DNA of 64,000 nucleotides from Pseudorhizobium tarimense (GTDB taxonomy: Bacteria; Pseudomonadota; Alphaproteobacteria; Rhizobiales; Rhizobiaceae), in NCBI RefSeq assembly GCF_022968135.1, contig NZ_JALJRA010000017.1, positions 1 to 64,000 of the forward strand, written 5' to 3'. Every line of letters starts with the position of its first letter. Positions within the stretch are counted from its first letter, which is position 1. Both the position numbers and the translations under genes were made by a program. Under the pieces are notes generated by a model. The model was not told where the DNA came from. It made no database searches and saw only the letters and a list, made by a program, of their open reading frames with translations. Shown here piece by piece: positions 44,598 to 52,921 of the stretch.

Positions 44598-45962
44598 TCA
44601 GGTCAAATCAATGACACCCACGCCGTCACGGATGTCGATCGTAGTTCCATAGGCCTTTGACAATTTCTGGTACCGCGTGAGAATGCGGACTGCATCCTCA
44701 CCCCTGGCCAGCATCGGGCGGCCCTCCGTGAGAGGATGCTCGCCACTACCCGTCCTGCGATGCAGCTGTGCCTCGCGCGTCGATTCGCGCCCCAGCTCGA
44801 CCGGGTGCAGATACAGCTTCGCTAGCGTGTTGTTCTTCATTTCCGCCTTAAGCAGACATGAGCCCCACCACGTCTCGTTAGAGCTATCGAGGCCCGGATG
44901 CAACGGATGCAAGGCGGGATGCAGCGTGTTGAGACGGTCCATGTCATGGCCCCAGGCGTCATAGCTGTCGTAGGGCACACGCTGCAGGAATTCCGAGTTC
45001 GCCCAGAAGTTACCGATCCCGTAGATGATCGGCTTGCCTTTGTATATCTCGATCCCGAGGGTGCGGTGCCAACCGTGACCGACGTAGATGTCGGCGCCGC
45101 CATCAATCATCGCACGAGCGAATTCTTCGACAAAGCGCGGCGGTGTGTCACCACGAGGACCGTCGGCAACGGAGAAATGGTGCGCAACAATGACCAGATC
45201 GGACATACAGCGCGCTTCTTCGACCGACCGAAGATTTCGCTCCAGATCGCGCGGATCGCACTTAGAAATGATCTCGCAGCGCTCGCCCTCGACGAAACAT
45301 TCCGGATCGCCCCATTGCTGGGCGCCGGGAATGAGGAACCCGAACGCCCCCTCCGGTCCATGCTTGGGCGGCTTCACGATGTTGAGCTTTTTAGCGAAGT
45401 CCTTGAGGTTCGCCATGGTCTGTGGGTCGACCCGGAATTCGAACGTCAGCCTCTGGGGATTGACGCCGGGGCGGGCCATCAGCCCACCTTTCGGATAGTT
45501 TGCCCACATGAAGTGTTGGTTGCCCGACGATGCTGCGACGAGGGAGACGCGACCCTTCTTCTTCTCGACGAAGGCCGGTTCCGACGCACGTTCCAGGTCT
45601 GTGCCGGTTCCGGCAACGGCGATGCCCGCCTCTTTCATATGGCGCCTCGTGGAGACGAGCCCCTCCGCGCCAAAGTCGAAGCTGTGATTGTGAGCGTTTG
45701 ACATGATGTCAAACCCTGCCCAGCGAAGGTCCTGCGCAACCTCCGGCTCACTCATCATGAACGAACCGATGCCTTGGCCGCGGGCAGGCCATTTCAATTC
45801 TTCCAGGGTGCCGAAGTTCATCTCAAGATGACCATAGGCGACATCGGCATCCTTCAGGAGATCCCAGACTGCAAGAAACTCCGGTTCGTCGTGCATAGAG
45901 AACGGCCGGCAAACCATACATTCTCCCGCAAGTGATACTCGCCAATCGCCTTTTGCCGACAT
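44598..45962 (-). CDS. CapA-family protein (poly-gamma-glutamate-type metallophosphatase fold)
   Basis: A 454-aa protein of the CapA/PgsA family, which has a calcineurin-like fold. Metal-site strings are visible: LAGECMV at the start, HLEMNFG, NAHNHSFDFGAEGL (about 91-104), VAHHFSVA and VGHGWHRT. There is no signal peptide or membrane anchor, unlike PgsA of Bacillus. A GAGGAGAAG ribosome site precedes the ATG. It is the first gene of the eight-gene operon with an oligopeptide-type ABC importer. A hydrolytic role on gamma-linked or phosphorylated substrates is possible; no function is established for such soluble forms. Confidence 0.8.
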   Translation of the reverse strand: MSAKGDWRVSLAGECMVCRPFSMHDEPEFLAVWDLLKDADVAYGHLEMNFGTLEELKWPARGQGIGSFMMSEPEVAQDLRWAGFDIMSNAHNHSFDFGAEGLVSTRRHMKEAGIAVAGTGTDLERASEPAFVEKKKGRVSLVAASSGNQHFMWANYPKGGLMARPGVNPQRLTFEFRVDPQTMANLKDFAKKLNIVKPPKHGPEGAFGFLIPGAQQWGDPECFVEGERCEIISKCDPRDLERNLRSVEEARCMSDLVIVAHHFSVADGPRGDTPPRFVEEFARAMIDGGADIYVGHGWHRTLGIEIYKGKPIIYGIGNFWANSEFLQRVPYDSYDAWGHDMDRLNTLHPALHPLHPGLDSSNETWWGSCLLKAEMKNNTLAKLYLHPVELGRESTREAQLHRRTGSGEHPLTEGRPMLARGEDAVRILTRYQKLSKAYGTTIDIRDGVGVIDLT

Positions 45963-46127
45963 CTAGATACTTCTCCTCTTGAAGCGAACAATCAAGTTAA
46001 GCCTCGGACGAGGGGGCAATGAGTGCGCGTGACGCCCCTGCCCCCGTCCGTCAGGTCCGCGTGTCTGATGGAGCATTTGTAGAGGAGGCCGCGTTATGTC
46101 ACTACATCAGGTGCCGACCTTTCAGTT

Positions 46128-46142
46128 ATGCCAAGTCGGCAT
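46128..46142. promoter_or_regulatory. LysR-type operator ATGCC-N5-GGCAT, copy 2
   Basis: The same perfect dyad as at 35745, with a different five-base centre (AAGTC) and the T-N11-A core. It lies 166 bases upstream of the CapA start, in the expected place for activation of the CapA/ABC/dehydrogenase/MFS operon by the LysR encoded at the operon's far end. Confidence 0.55.
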
Positions 46143-46746
46143 ATGTTCGTGAGCTAGCCGCCACACGACGACAACACCAACCACCAACTGCTTAGTCGCT
46201 CGGACGAAGTCGCCTGTAACGGTCAGCGTTGAAGTCTGGTCCTCGAAGCGAGGAGAATGGCGCCAAACCGGCTCAGGGTGCGAAACAGCACCTTCTAATT
46301 CCCGCTTATTGATCCCCCGGATGTCGTGCCGGTCCATGCCGGCAGCTGATATTCAAGACGTGTTGGCGTTGGATAGGGTCCGCACATCTACCCGTTCAAC
46401 GTGAGGCGACAACACACAGACATCGCGAGGCCTCGAAGCACGAGCTTTACGCGTCGAACTTCGTCCGACCGAGGTCGCTGAGAAAGATGCCAAAGAGGGC
46501 GAGTACCCAAATTGAAAGGCGCCGATGTGCTCCGTGATGGGGAGATTATCGGCCTGCTCGGCCGAGAAACCCATCCGGCGCGGCGGACTCGCCAGCCTCA
46601 GCATCACAGAACATCAATCGACTGTCCAAGACCGGTTCATTCTGCACCTCCCGCCGAACTTGTAAAATGAGGATTGACAGATCTCGATATAAATCGGCCT
46701 TCAAGCGTTTAGCATGAGGATTTGCACCCATCACCCCTCAACTGGC

Positions 46747-46783
46747 TTGACATTTGTCAGACATATTAGGATATAAATCTGAC
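46747..46783 (+). promoter_or_regulatory. Promoter and inverted-repeat operator of the GntR gene
   Basis: TTGACA (46747-46752) and an AT-rich -10 candidate (GATATA at 46770-46775 with 17-base spacing, or TATAAA two bases later) are overlapped by the inverted repeat GTCAGA (46756-46761) / TCTGAC (46778-46783). A repressor bound there would block the promoter, so self-regulation by the GntR protein and control of the TctCBA operon are likely. A strong AGGAGGAG lies four bases before the ATG. Confidence 0.6.
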
Positions 46784-46797
46784 TATAGGAGGAGCAC

Positions 46798-47514
46798 ATG
46801 TCTGGCAGCTCAAGATTACGTCGTTCCGACTCAGTCCTCGAGTTGTTGGGTGCGGCGATAGCCGGTGGTCAATTCGAGGCTGGGCAACCAATCCCAACCG
46901 AGGCTGACCTTGCGGAAGTTTATCAAGTGGGACGGTCATCCGTTCGCGAAGCGATATCCGCCCTCGTTAGCCATGGAATGCTTCGGGCCGCTCGGCGGCG
47001 AGGCACCGTGGTTACAGACCGCGTGTACTGGAACACACTAAACCGGGACGTCCTCCGCTGGCTGATGAACAGCAAGGCGCAGATGCCAGGCATTCTGCAG
47101 TCTATCGACGAAGCTCGCAGAATTTTCGAGCCAGCATCCGCCGCGCTCGTTGCCAGCAGAGCAAATCGGCGCCAGTTGATCGAAATCGAAACAGCATACG
47201 CAAGAATGGAAGATGCGGCTGAGCGGGGGGACGCACAGGCGGCAATTCTGGCCGATCGTGAATTTCATTATGCGATCCTGAAGGCCACCGGCAATCCAAT
47301 ATTGGAAGCTTTCGATAGCGCGCTGGACAGCGTTCTGGGCCTGCTTTTCAGCGTTACAGCGAACCATATGGAAAATTTCCGCGCCAATCTCGGCAATCAC
47401 CTCGCGGTTCTGGAAGCCATCCGGATGAAAGAACCGGAGCGAGCCGAGGGCGCGATGATGGACACCATCAACTTCACGACCAACAAGTTGAAGACGGCAA
47501 AGCTCATTAACTAG
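46798..47514 (+). CDS. GntR-family regulator with FCD domain
   Basis: A 238-aa regulator of the FadR subfamily. Residues 1-70 are the winged helix (GQPIPTEADLAEVYQVGRSSVREAI), followed by an all-helical FCD domain with the metal-site residues in ADREFHYAIL (Asp and His), NHMENF and LGNHLAVLEAI (His). FCD regulators usually sense carboxylates or sugar acids. It is the first gene before tctC-tctB-tctA with 22 bases to the next gene, so it most probably represses its own transport and catabolic operon and is relieved by the imported acid. Confidence 0.9.
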   Translation: MSGSSRLRRSDSVLELLGAAIAGGQFEAGQPIPTEADLAEVYQVGRSSVREAISALVSHGMLRAARRRGTVVTDRVYWNTLNRDVLRWLMNSKAQMPGILQSIDEARRIFEPASAALVASRANRRQLIEIETAYARMEDAAERGDAQAAILADREFHYAILKATGNPILEAFDSALDSVLGLLFSVTANHMENFRANLGNHLAVLEAIRMKEPERAEGAMMDTINFTTNKLKTAKLIN

Positions 47515-47536
47515 GGCATCAAGGAGGAGACAACCG

Positions 47537-48511
47537 ATGCTGACAAGACTAGCGACCACCGCGGCTACAATTTTCGTGCTTTCGGGAGGCGCGGCTTTGG
47601 CCGAGTACCCAGAAAAGCCAATCAGCCTTATCGTCCCCTGGGCCGCCGGTGGAGGTACGGATGCGGTCGCTCGCGTTCTGGCCGAAGGTCTAAAGGAAGA
47701 ATTGGGCGTCGCCGTCAACGTCGTCAACAAACCTGGTGGAGGTTCGGTCATCGGCCACTCAGAGATGCTCGCCGCGAACCCAGATGGTTACACTCTTGGT
47801 TTCGGAACCGCGGAACTCGCAACATTCTACTGGGCTGGCCAGGCTAACACCAAAGCTACCGACTTCAACCCAATCGCACTCGTAAACTTTGATTCCGGCG
47901 CCTTCCACGTCTCGACCTCTTCCAAGTGGAGCGACGTGAAGGCCGCGCTTGAGGATATCAAGGCACAGCCGGCTGGCACTTACAAAGTCACCGGAACGGG
48001 GACGGGAGCGGCTTATCACCTTGCCTTTGCCGGCTTCCTGAAGGCGAACGGGATCGACCCTCTGGCGGTGACGCTCGTGCCGTCTCAGGGAGCGGCTCCG
48101 GGGTTTCAAGAACTCGCGGCTGGTGGCGTTGACGTGGTTCTCTCCTCCCTACCTGAAGGCACCGCCATGATGCAGGCCGGTAAGTCCAAACCGCTTGCCG
48201 TCTTCTCCGAGGAACGGATCGCAGCCTTCCCTGACGTTCCTACAGCCGGAGAAGCCACTGGTACGCCCTTCGCAGGGGGCACCTGGCGCGGCGTCGTAGG
48301 ACCCCAGGAACTGGATCCCGAAGTCAAGAAAACCCTGGAAGAGGCGGTTCTGAAGGTCGCAAACTCTGAGGACTTCAAGACATTTATGAACGACAAAGGC
48401 TTCGGCGTACGCGTTCTCGATTCCGCAGCTTTCGGCGGATTCCTGGCTGAACAGCATACACAGGTCGGCGTCATCATGAACGACCTGGGCATCGCTCAGC
48501 GCAAGGAGTAG
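47537..48511 (+). CDS. TctC/Bug-family periplasmic binding protein
   Basis: A 324-aa receptor with a signal peptide of about 22 residues (ends GAALA-E). The mature start YPEKPISLIVPWAAGGGTDAVAR is the classical Bug motif, with the aspartate that contacts the ligand carboxylate through water, and NVVNKPGGGSVIGH is the second binding loop. It is followed directly by the small and large TTT permease genes, giving a complete TctCBA importer. The cupin, SDR, alcohol dehydrogenase and RraA genes behind it suggest that the ligand is then oxidised and cleaved. Confidence 0.92.
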   Translation: MLTRLATTAATIFVLSGGAALAEYPEKPISLIVPWAAGGGTDAVARVLAEGLKEELGVAVNVVNKPGGGSVIGHSEMLAANPDGYTLGFGTAELATFYWAGQANTKATDFNPIALVNFDSGAFHVSTSSKWSDVKAALEDIKAQPAGTYKVTGTGTGAAYHLAFAGFLKANGIDPLAVTLVPSQGAAPGFQELAAGGVDVVLSSLPEGTAMMQAGKSKPLAVFSEERIAAFPDVPTAGEATGTPFAGGTWRGVVGPQELDPEVKKTLEEAVLKVANSEDFKTFMNDKGFGVRVLDSAAFGGFLAEQHTQVGVIMNDLGIAQRKE

Positions 48512-48515
48512 TCTA

Positions 48516-48977
48516 GTGCGCCTGCCGGATTTCTGGACTGGTCTCATCTTCGCGGCGATAGGCGTCGCAATCGCCGCTTACGCCCAGACCTTCCACGTGC
48601 CGGCGGGCGCCGCTTCTCCCAAGCTATTGCCGACTATTGTCGGGAGCTTCATGGCATTGTTTGGTGGCCTGATCGCGCTTCGGGGTTGGCAGGAGACAAA
48701 GCAGGTTGCGCTGCCCGGATGGCTCGCCGCCCCTCGCCAAGTCATTCTTGTCGTATTTCTGCCTGCCGCCGTTTTGGCTTTCGGCCTACTGGCGCCTGTC
48801 GTCGGTTCCACAGTGATGGCGGTAACGATCCTGACCTTACACAGCATTCTCTATGGAATTCGTCCCATTTATGCATTGCTTCTCGGCGTCACCCTAGGGA
48901 CATTGGTAACCTTACTCTTCATTCACGGCCTCGGAATTCCCTTGCCTGCCGGTCTAGTCGAGGAGTTGTTCTCGTGA
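48516..48977 (+). CDS. TctB small permease subunit
   Basis: A 153-aa protein with four hydrophobic segments and the TctB layout, including an N-terminal segment followed by GAASPKLLPTIVGSFMALFGG. It begins with a GTG and AAGGAG upstream. Its stop overlaps the GTG start of the TctA gene by four bases, so the subunits are made in step. Confidence 0.87.
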   Translation: MRLPDFWTGLIFAAIGVAIAAYAQTFHVPAGAASPKLLPTIVGSFMALFGGLIALRGWQETKQVALPGWLAAPRQVILVVFLPAAVLAFGLLAPVVGSTVMAVTILTLHSILYGIRPIYALLLGVTLGTLVTLLFIHGLGIPLPAGLVEELFS

Positions 48978-50482
48978 CTGCAGTATTGGACGGCCTCGCC
49001 CTCGTGATGCAGCCGGACGTGCTGCTTACGATGTTAATCTCGGCCGCGTTCGGTTTGTTCGTCGGGATGGTGCCCGGCCTCAGTGCAACCATGGCCGTGG
49101 CCTTGCTGGTGCCCGTTGCCTTCACGCTTTCACCTGTGGCTGCACTGGCAACGATCATCACCTGCTCGGCAATGGCCATGTTCGCGGGAGACATTCCCGC
49201 CGCCTTCCTTCGCATGCCGGGCACGCCTGCCTCTGCCGCCTACACCTATGATATGAACGATCTTGTCCGGGCCGGCCGCACCGGCGACGCACTTGGCATG
49301 TCGCTCGTTTCATCCGCTCTCGGCGGCATCCTAGGCGCTATCATCCTGATGTTCGGAGCGCCGCTACTGGCCGACTTCGCCATCAATTTTTCGAGCTACG
49401 AGTATTTCTGGTTAGCCCTGCTTGGACTCTCATGCGCGACATTGGTGGCCGGTGATGACGCACTTAAAGGCTGGCTCTCCCTCACAATTGGGCTGTTTCT
49501 TTCCGTCGTCGGCCTGGACTTCGTAACCGGTATTCAGCGCTACACCTTTGGCATCACCAACCTGCAAGCGGGGGTTGGCTTCATCTCTGTGATGATCGGG
49601 GCCTTTGCGTTATCTGAGCTGTTCAGGAAGGCTACCACATCGCATCAAGCCCACCCGAAACCCCGCCTCGACATCACCGAAAGGCCGCTTCCGAGGCTCA
49701 ATTCTCTCTGGCAGCAACGCAAGCACATTGTGAGGGGCGGGATCATCGGCACCCTCATTGGAGCGCTGCCGGGTGCAGGCGCGGATATCGCCGCGTGGGT
49801 AAGCTACGCCATCTCGAAACGTTTCGCCAAACAGCCAGAGCTCTTTGGGCGTGGCTCTGCTGAAGGTGTCGCAGGGGCTGCTACGGCCAACAACGCGGCG
49901 CTCTCAGGCTCCTACGTACCAACGCTCGTATTCGGCATTCCGGGAGATTCAATCACGGCGATTGTCGTCGGAGTGCTCATCCTGAAGGGCATTCAGCCCG
50001 GCCCCCTGGTCTTCGTCAATTCGGCGGACATGGTCAACGCGATCTACATCGTATTTCTGCTCGCCAACCTCATACTCGTGCCCCTCGGCATCTTGGCCAT
50101 CTATCTTGGTCGGACCGTTATCTCGATTCGCGACGCAATCCTTTATCCGGTAATCCTTCTCCTCTGTCTGTACGGTGCCTATGCGGTAAGCAACAACATG
50201 TTTGAGCTCTGGATCGTGCTTGGCATCGGGATCCTTGTCTGGATCATGCAGGAGAACAATTATCCCGCCGCTCCGCTCATTTTGGGCCTAGTGCTGGGAC
50301 AGGTGGTCGAACAAAACTTCATGTCTTCGCTGATAAAGGCGGACGGGAACTTCATCAACTTCTTCAATCGGCCAATTGCCGGCGTGCTCGGTATCCTCAC
50401 CCTCGTCGTGTGGTTCTACCCGATTGTGACCGGCGTCGTAAAAAAAATGCGCAGCAACGAACCCATCAATGATGAGACCTGA
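48974..50482 (+). CDS. TctA large permease subunit
   Basis: A 502-aa membrane protein starting with GTG (GTGA overlap with tctB). The frame is open further back but that part overlaps tctB. TctA landmarks are GLFVGMVPGLSATMAVALLVP (about 24-44), the FLRMPGTPASAAYTYD block, IGALPGAGADIAAWVSYA in the middle and VFGIPGDSITAIVVG later. It forms the ion-coupled channel for the acid bound by the TctC receptor. Confidence 0.92.
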   Translation: MTAVLDGLALVMQPDVLLTMLISAAFGLFVGMVPGLSATMAVALLVPVAFTLSPVAALATIITCSAMAMFAGDIPAAFLRMPGTPASAAYTYDMNDLVRAGRTGDALGMSLVSSALGGILGAIILMFGAPLLADFAINFSSYEYFWLALLGLSCATLVAGDDALKGWLSLTIGLFLSVVGLDFVTGIQRYTFGITNLQAGVGFISVMIGAFALSELFRKATTSHQAHPKPRLDITERPLPRLNSLWQQRKHIVRGGIIGTLIGALPGAGADIAAWVSYAISKRFAKQPELFGRGSAEGVAGAATANNAALSGSYVPTLVFGIPGDSITAIVVGVLILKGIQPGPLVFVNSADMVNAIYIVFLLANLILVPLGILAIYLGRTVISIRDAILYPVILLLCLYGAYAVSNNMFELWIVLGIGILVWIMQENNYPAAPLILGLVLGQVVEQNFMSSLIKADGNFINFFNRPIAGVLGILTLVVWFYPIVTGVVKKMRSNEPINDET

Positions 50483-50494
50483 GAAAGGCAGAAC

Positions 50495-50992
50495 ATGTAC
50501 AAGTTTATGAAGGGCTCGACCCACGAACTCGCTTCTATGGAGATCGCGATCAAAGCGATCCCTGATGATCCTAGGGTCTGGGTTCCTCAGGCACCGGATG
50601 TCTACTTCAGACCAATGTTTCTCAACACGCTGACAGGCCAGTGGTGCAACCTCTTGAAGGTAACGCGCTCAGGCATTCTGTCGCGCCACGTGCATCCCGC
50701 ACCGGTGTTCGGCATGGTGATGAAGGGCAAGTGGCACTACTTTGAACACGACTGGGTGGCCGAAGAAGGTTCATTCGTGTTCGAACCGCCGGGAGAGATT
50801 CACACGCTTAACGTGCCCGAAGACTGCGACGAGATGATCACCTTCTTCAACATCTCCGGTTGCATGGTTTACCTTGACAAGGAAGATCGCCAGATCGGTT
50901 ATGAGGACGTCTTCACAAAGATCGATATGTGCCGCGCCCACTATGACAACGTTGGACTCGGAGCAGACTATGTCGACCAGTTCATCCGCTGA
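50495..50992 (+). CDS. Cupin of the 2,4'-dihydroxyacetophenone dioxygenase family
   Basis: A 165-aa single-barrel cupin. His65, His67 (SRHVHPAP) and His103 (GEIHTLN) form a three-histidine metal site with the spacing I recall for 2,4'-dihydroxyacetophenone dioxygenase, an iron enzyme that splits a C-C bond with O2; other family members are called acetylacetone-cleaving-like. PDVYFRPMFLNTLTGQWCNLLK at residues 34-55 is the family's N-terminal strand pair. It follows the TctA gene by 12 bases and overlaps the SDR gene by 23 bases, so it is part of the catabolic operon. The actual substrate is unknown. Confidence 0.75.
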   Translation: MYKFMKGSTHELASMEIAIKAIPDDPRVWVPQAPDVYFRPMFLNTLTGQWCNLLKVTRSGILSRHVHPAPVFGMVMKGKWHYFEHDWVAEEGSFVFEPPGEIHTLNVPEDCDEMITFFNISGCMVYLDKEDRQIGYEDVFTKIDMCRAHYDNVGLGADYVDQFIR

Positions 50993-51734
50993 CACCGCGG
51001 CATGGGCGCGCGAGTGGCTCGAAGGGTGTGGCGTCCTTGTGACCGGCGGGACCGGCGGAATCGGTGGCGCGATCGCCGAATGCTTCCGTGATGCCGGCGC
51101 CAAGGTCGTCGCGACAGGCGCAACGGATGCGGAATGCGAGACTGCCCGCGCCAGTGACCTTCAGCGCTCGATCGACTACCAGGTCCTCGACGTGCGTTCG
51201 AACGCGGCAGTCAGGGATCTGGTCAATGGTCTCAACGAGGTTCACGTCGTGGTCAATTGCGCTGGCATTATCCGCCGTGGCCACGAGCGTGACCCAGATG
51301 TCTTCGATGCGGTTGTCGACATCAATCTCAACGGCACGATGCGCGTGTGTGAGGCCGCGGTGGACCACCTCTCCGCGACCGGCGGATGCATTATCAACAT
51401 CGCGTCCATGCTGAGCTTCTTCGGCGGCGGACTGGTGCCAGGGTATTCTGCCTCCAAGGGAGGTATCGCTCAGTTGACGAAGTCACTGGCGATCGCCTAT
51501 GCGCCGAAGAACGTGCGCGTTAACGCAATCGCACCCGGCTGGATTGCCACGCCATTGACGAGAGCTTTGCAGGAGGATCCCGCCCGTGCCGGCCCCATCC
51601 TCGCGCGCACGCCGATGGGACGATGGGGTAAGCCCGAGGACCTGCGTGGAATTGCCCTCTTCCTAGCAAGTCCTCATGCGGCCTTTATGACGGGAACAGT
51701 CATTCCGGTGGACGGCGGTTATGCCGTCTGCTGA
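50970..51734 (+). CDS. Short-chain dehydrogenase/reductase
   Basis: A 254-aa classical SDR. NAD(P) motif VLVTGGTGGIGGAIAE (about 22-37), NCAGI after strand four, catalytic serine in IASMLSFF and the YSASK motif (Tyr and Lys) about 15 residues further, and NAIAPGWIATPL near the end. The start overlaps the cupin gene by 23 bases. An acidic or small residue pattern after strand two does not settle NAD versus NADP. Probably oxidises a sugar acid or hydroxyacid brought in by the TTT transporter. Confidence 0.9.
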   Translation: MSTSSSADTAAWAREWLEGCGVLVTGGTGGIGGAIAECFRDAGAKVVATGATDAECETARASDLQRSIDYQVLDVRSNAAVRDLVNGLNEVHVVVNCAGIIRRGHERDPDVFDAVVDINLNGTMRVCEAAVDHLSATGGCIINIASMLSFFGGGLVPGYSASKGGIAQLTKSLAIAYAPKNVRVNAIAPGWIATPLTRALQEDPARAGPILARTPMGRWGKPEDLRGIALFLASPHAAFMTGTVIPVDGGYAVC

Positions 51735-51783
51735 TCAACCGTCCGGCTGAGGCCGCAATCCACCCCCCTGTAAGAGTGACATC

Positions 51784-52815
51784 ATGCGTGCAGTTGTCTA
51801 CCGCGGCCCAAAGGAACTCACTGTCGAGGAACTACCTACTCCGCGGGGGGCAGGAGCTCTCGTCGAGGTTGAGGCGTGCGGCATCTGCGGCACAGATCTC
51901 ACCATCTTCGCCGGCAAGCATCCGCGGGCGCAGCCAGAGCTTGTCCTGGGCCATGAATTCGTGGGCAGGCTTGCCGAGCCAGTGCCTGAGCGTGGACTTG
52001 CCGTCGGTGCGAGGGTGGTATGCTACCCGCTCATCTCCTGCGGGGAATGCGATCCTTGCAAGAACGGCATGGAACATGTGTGCGACACGCTGCGTCTGAT
52101 AGGAATCGACAGCCCCGGCGGAATGGCCGGTCGAGTGAGAATCCGACCCGACGCGCTCTATTCAGTAAGTCAGGAAACGCCTTCTGTCGTCGCGGCACAA
52201 GCGGAGCCTCTTGCCGTTTGCGTGCATGCAGCGAACGTTGCCGACATCACGGGCCACGAAAGCGTCGCTATCATCGGCGCTGGACCGATTGGCGTCACAC
52301 TTGCGATCGCTCTGCGCCAGCGAGGCGTCCAAAACATCCTGCTTTCCGACACAAGCTTGAAGCGAGTCGAGGTCGCCCGTGAACTCGGGTTTCAGGCCGT
52401 GGAAGCCGGAAGTGATCTGTCCGCCCCGGCCGATGCTGCTGAGCGCGTCGGCTTCGACGTCGTATTTGAATGCGCCGGGGCAGGACCTGCTGTTGGGCAG
52501 GCAATCGCACATACCCGCACCGGCGGAAAGATCGTGATGGTTTCCATTCACAAGTCGCCACAGCCGGTGGACCTGCAGGCGCTTTCCTTTAGGGAACTTC
52601 GTATTCTTGGAACGCGTGTCTACACCCGCGACGAGTTCCAGCAGGCCATCGATCTCCTGCCTTCGCTGGAGGCAGACCTTACCAGTTTGGTGTCCCGTGT
52701 GATCGACATGGAGGAGGCACCGGCCACTTTCGACCAGCTATGCGCAGGAGCTGCCGATCTCAAAGTCATCGTCAGGAACAGTTGCGGTAGCGACGCCTCG
52801 GCTGAATTCGGTTGA
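51784..52815 (+). CDS. Zinc-containing alcohol dehydrogenase (MDR family)
   Basis: A 343-aa medium-chain dehydrogenase similar to L-idonate 5-dehydrogenase, sorbitol and threonine dehydrogenases. Catalytic zinc residues Cys35 (ACGICGTD) and His57-Glu58 (LGHEFVG) are present, the structural zinc loop has Cys86, Cys89, Cys92 and Cys100, and the Rossmann motif is IIGAGPIGVTLAIAL. It lies in line with the SDR gene, 49 bases downstream. The pair SDR plus MDR is common in hexonate pathways, so a sugar-acid substrate is possible. Confidence 0.9.
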   Translation: MRAVVYRGPKELTVEELPTPRGAGALVEVEACGICGTDLTIFAGKHPRAQPELVLGHEFVGRLAEPVPERGLAVGARVVCYPLISCGECDPCKNGMEHVCDTLRLIGIDSPGGMAGRVRIRPDALYSVSQETPSVVAAQAEPLAVCVHAANVADITGHESVAIIGAGPIGVTLAIALRQRGVQNILLSDTSLKRVEVARELGFQAVEAGSDLSAPADAAERVGFDVVFECAGAGPAVGQAIAHTRTGGKIVMVSIHKSPQPVDLQALSFRELRILGTRVYTRDEFQQAIDLLPSLEADLTSLVSRVIDMEEAPATFDQLCAGAADLKVIVRNSCGSDASAEFG

Positions 52816-52921
52816 AGCCCTGACACGCTCATCCCGGCAATGCCCGGCGACGCCAGGGCATTATCCACCATCGTCGCACCGCCCCAAGGGACAAGCGCAA
52901 ATTGTCATTCAGGAGAACTTC

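Larger units (their letters stand above)
45963..46797. other. 835-base stretch without a recognised gene
   Basis: The gap separates the CapA operon (leftward) from the GntR operon (rightward), so both promoters lie here. Short open frames exist, the most protein-like being a 71-codon frame on the minus strand (46337 to 46122), but none has a ribosome site or a product I recognise. At 46112-46141 TGCCGAC and GTCGGCA form an inverted repeat that overlaps the 15-bp dyad described separately. The middle part (46350-46740) may be decayed coding DNA. Confidence 0.5.
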
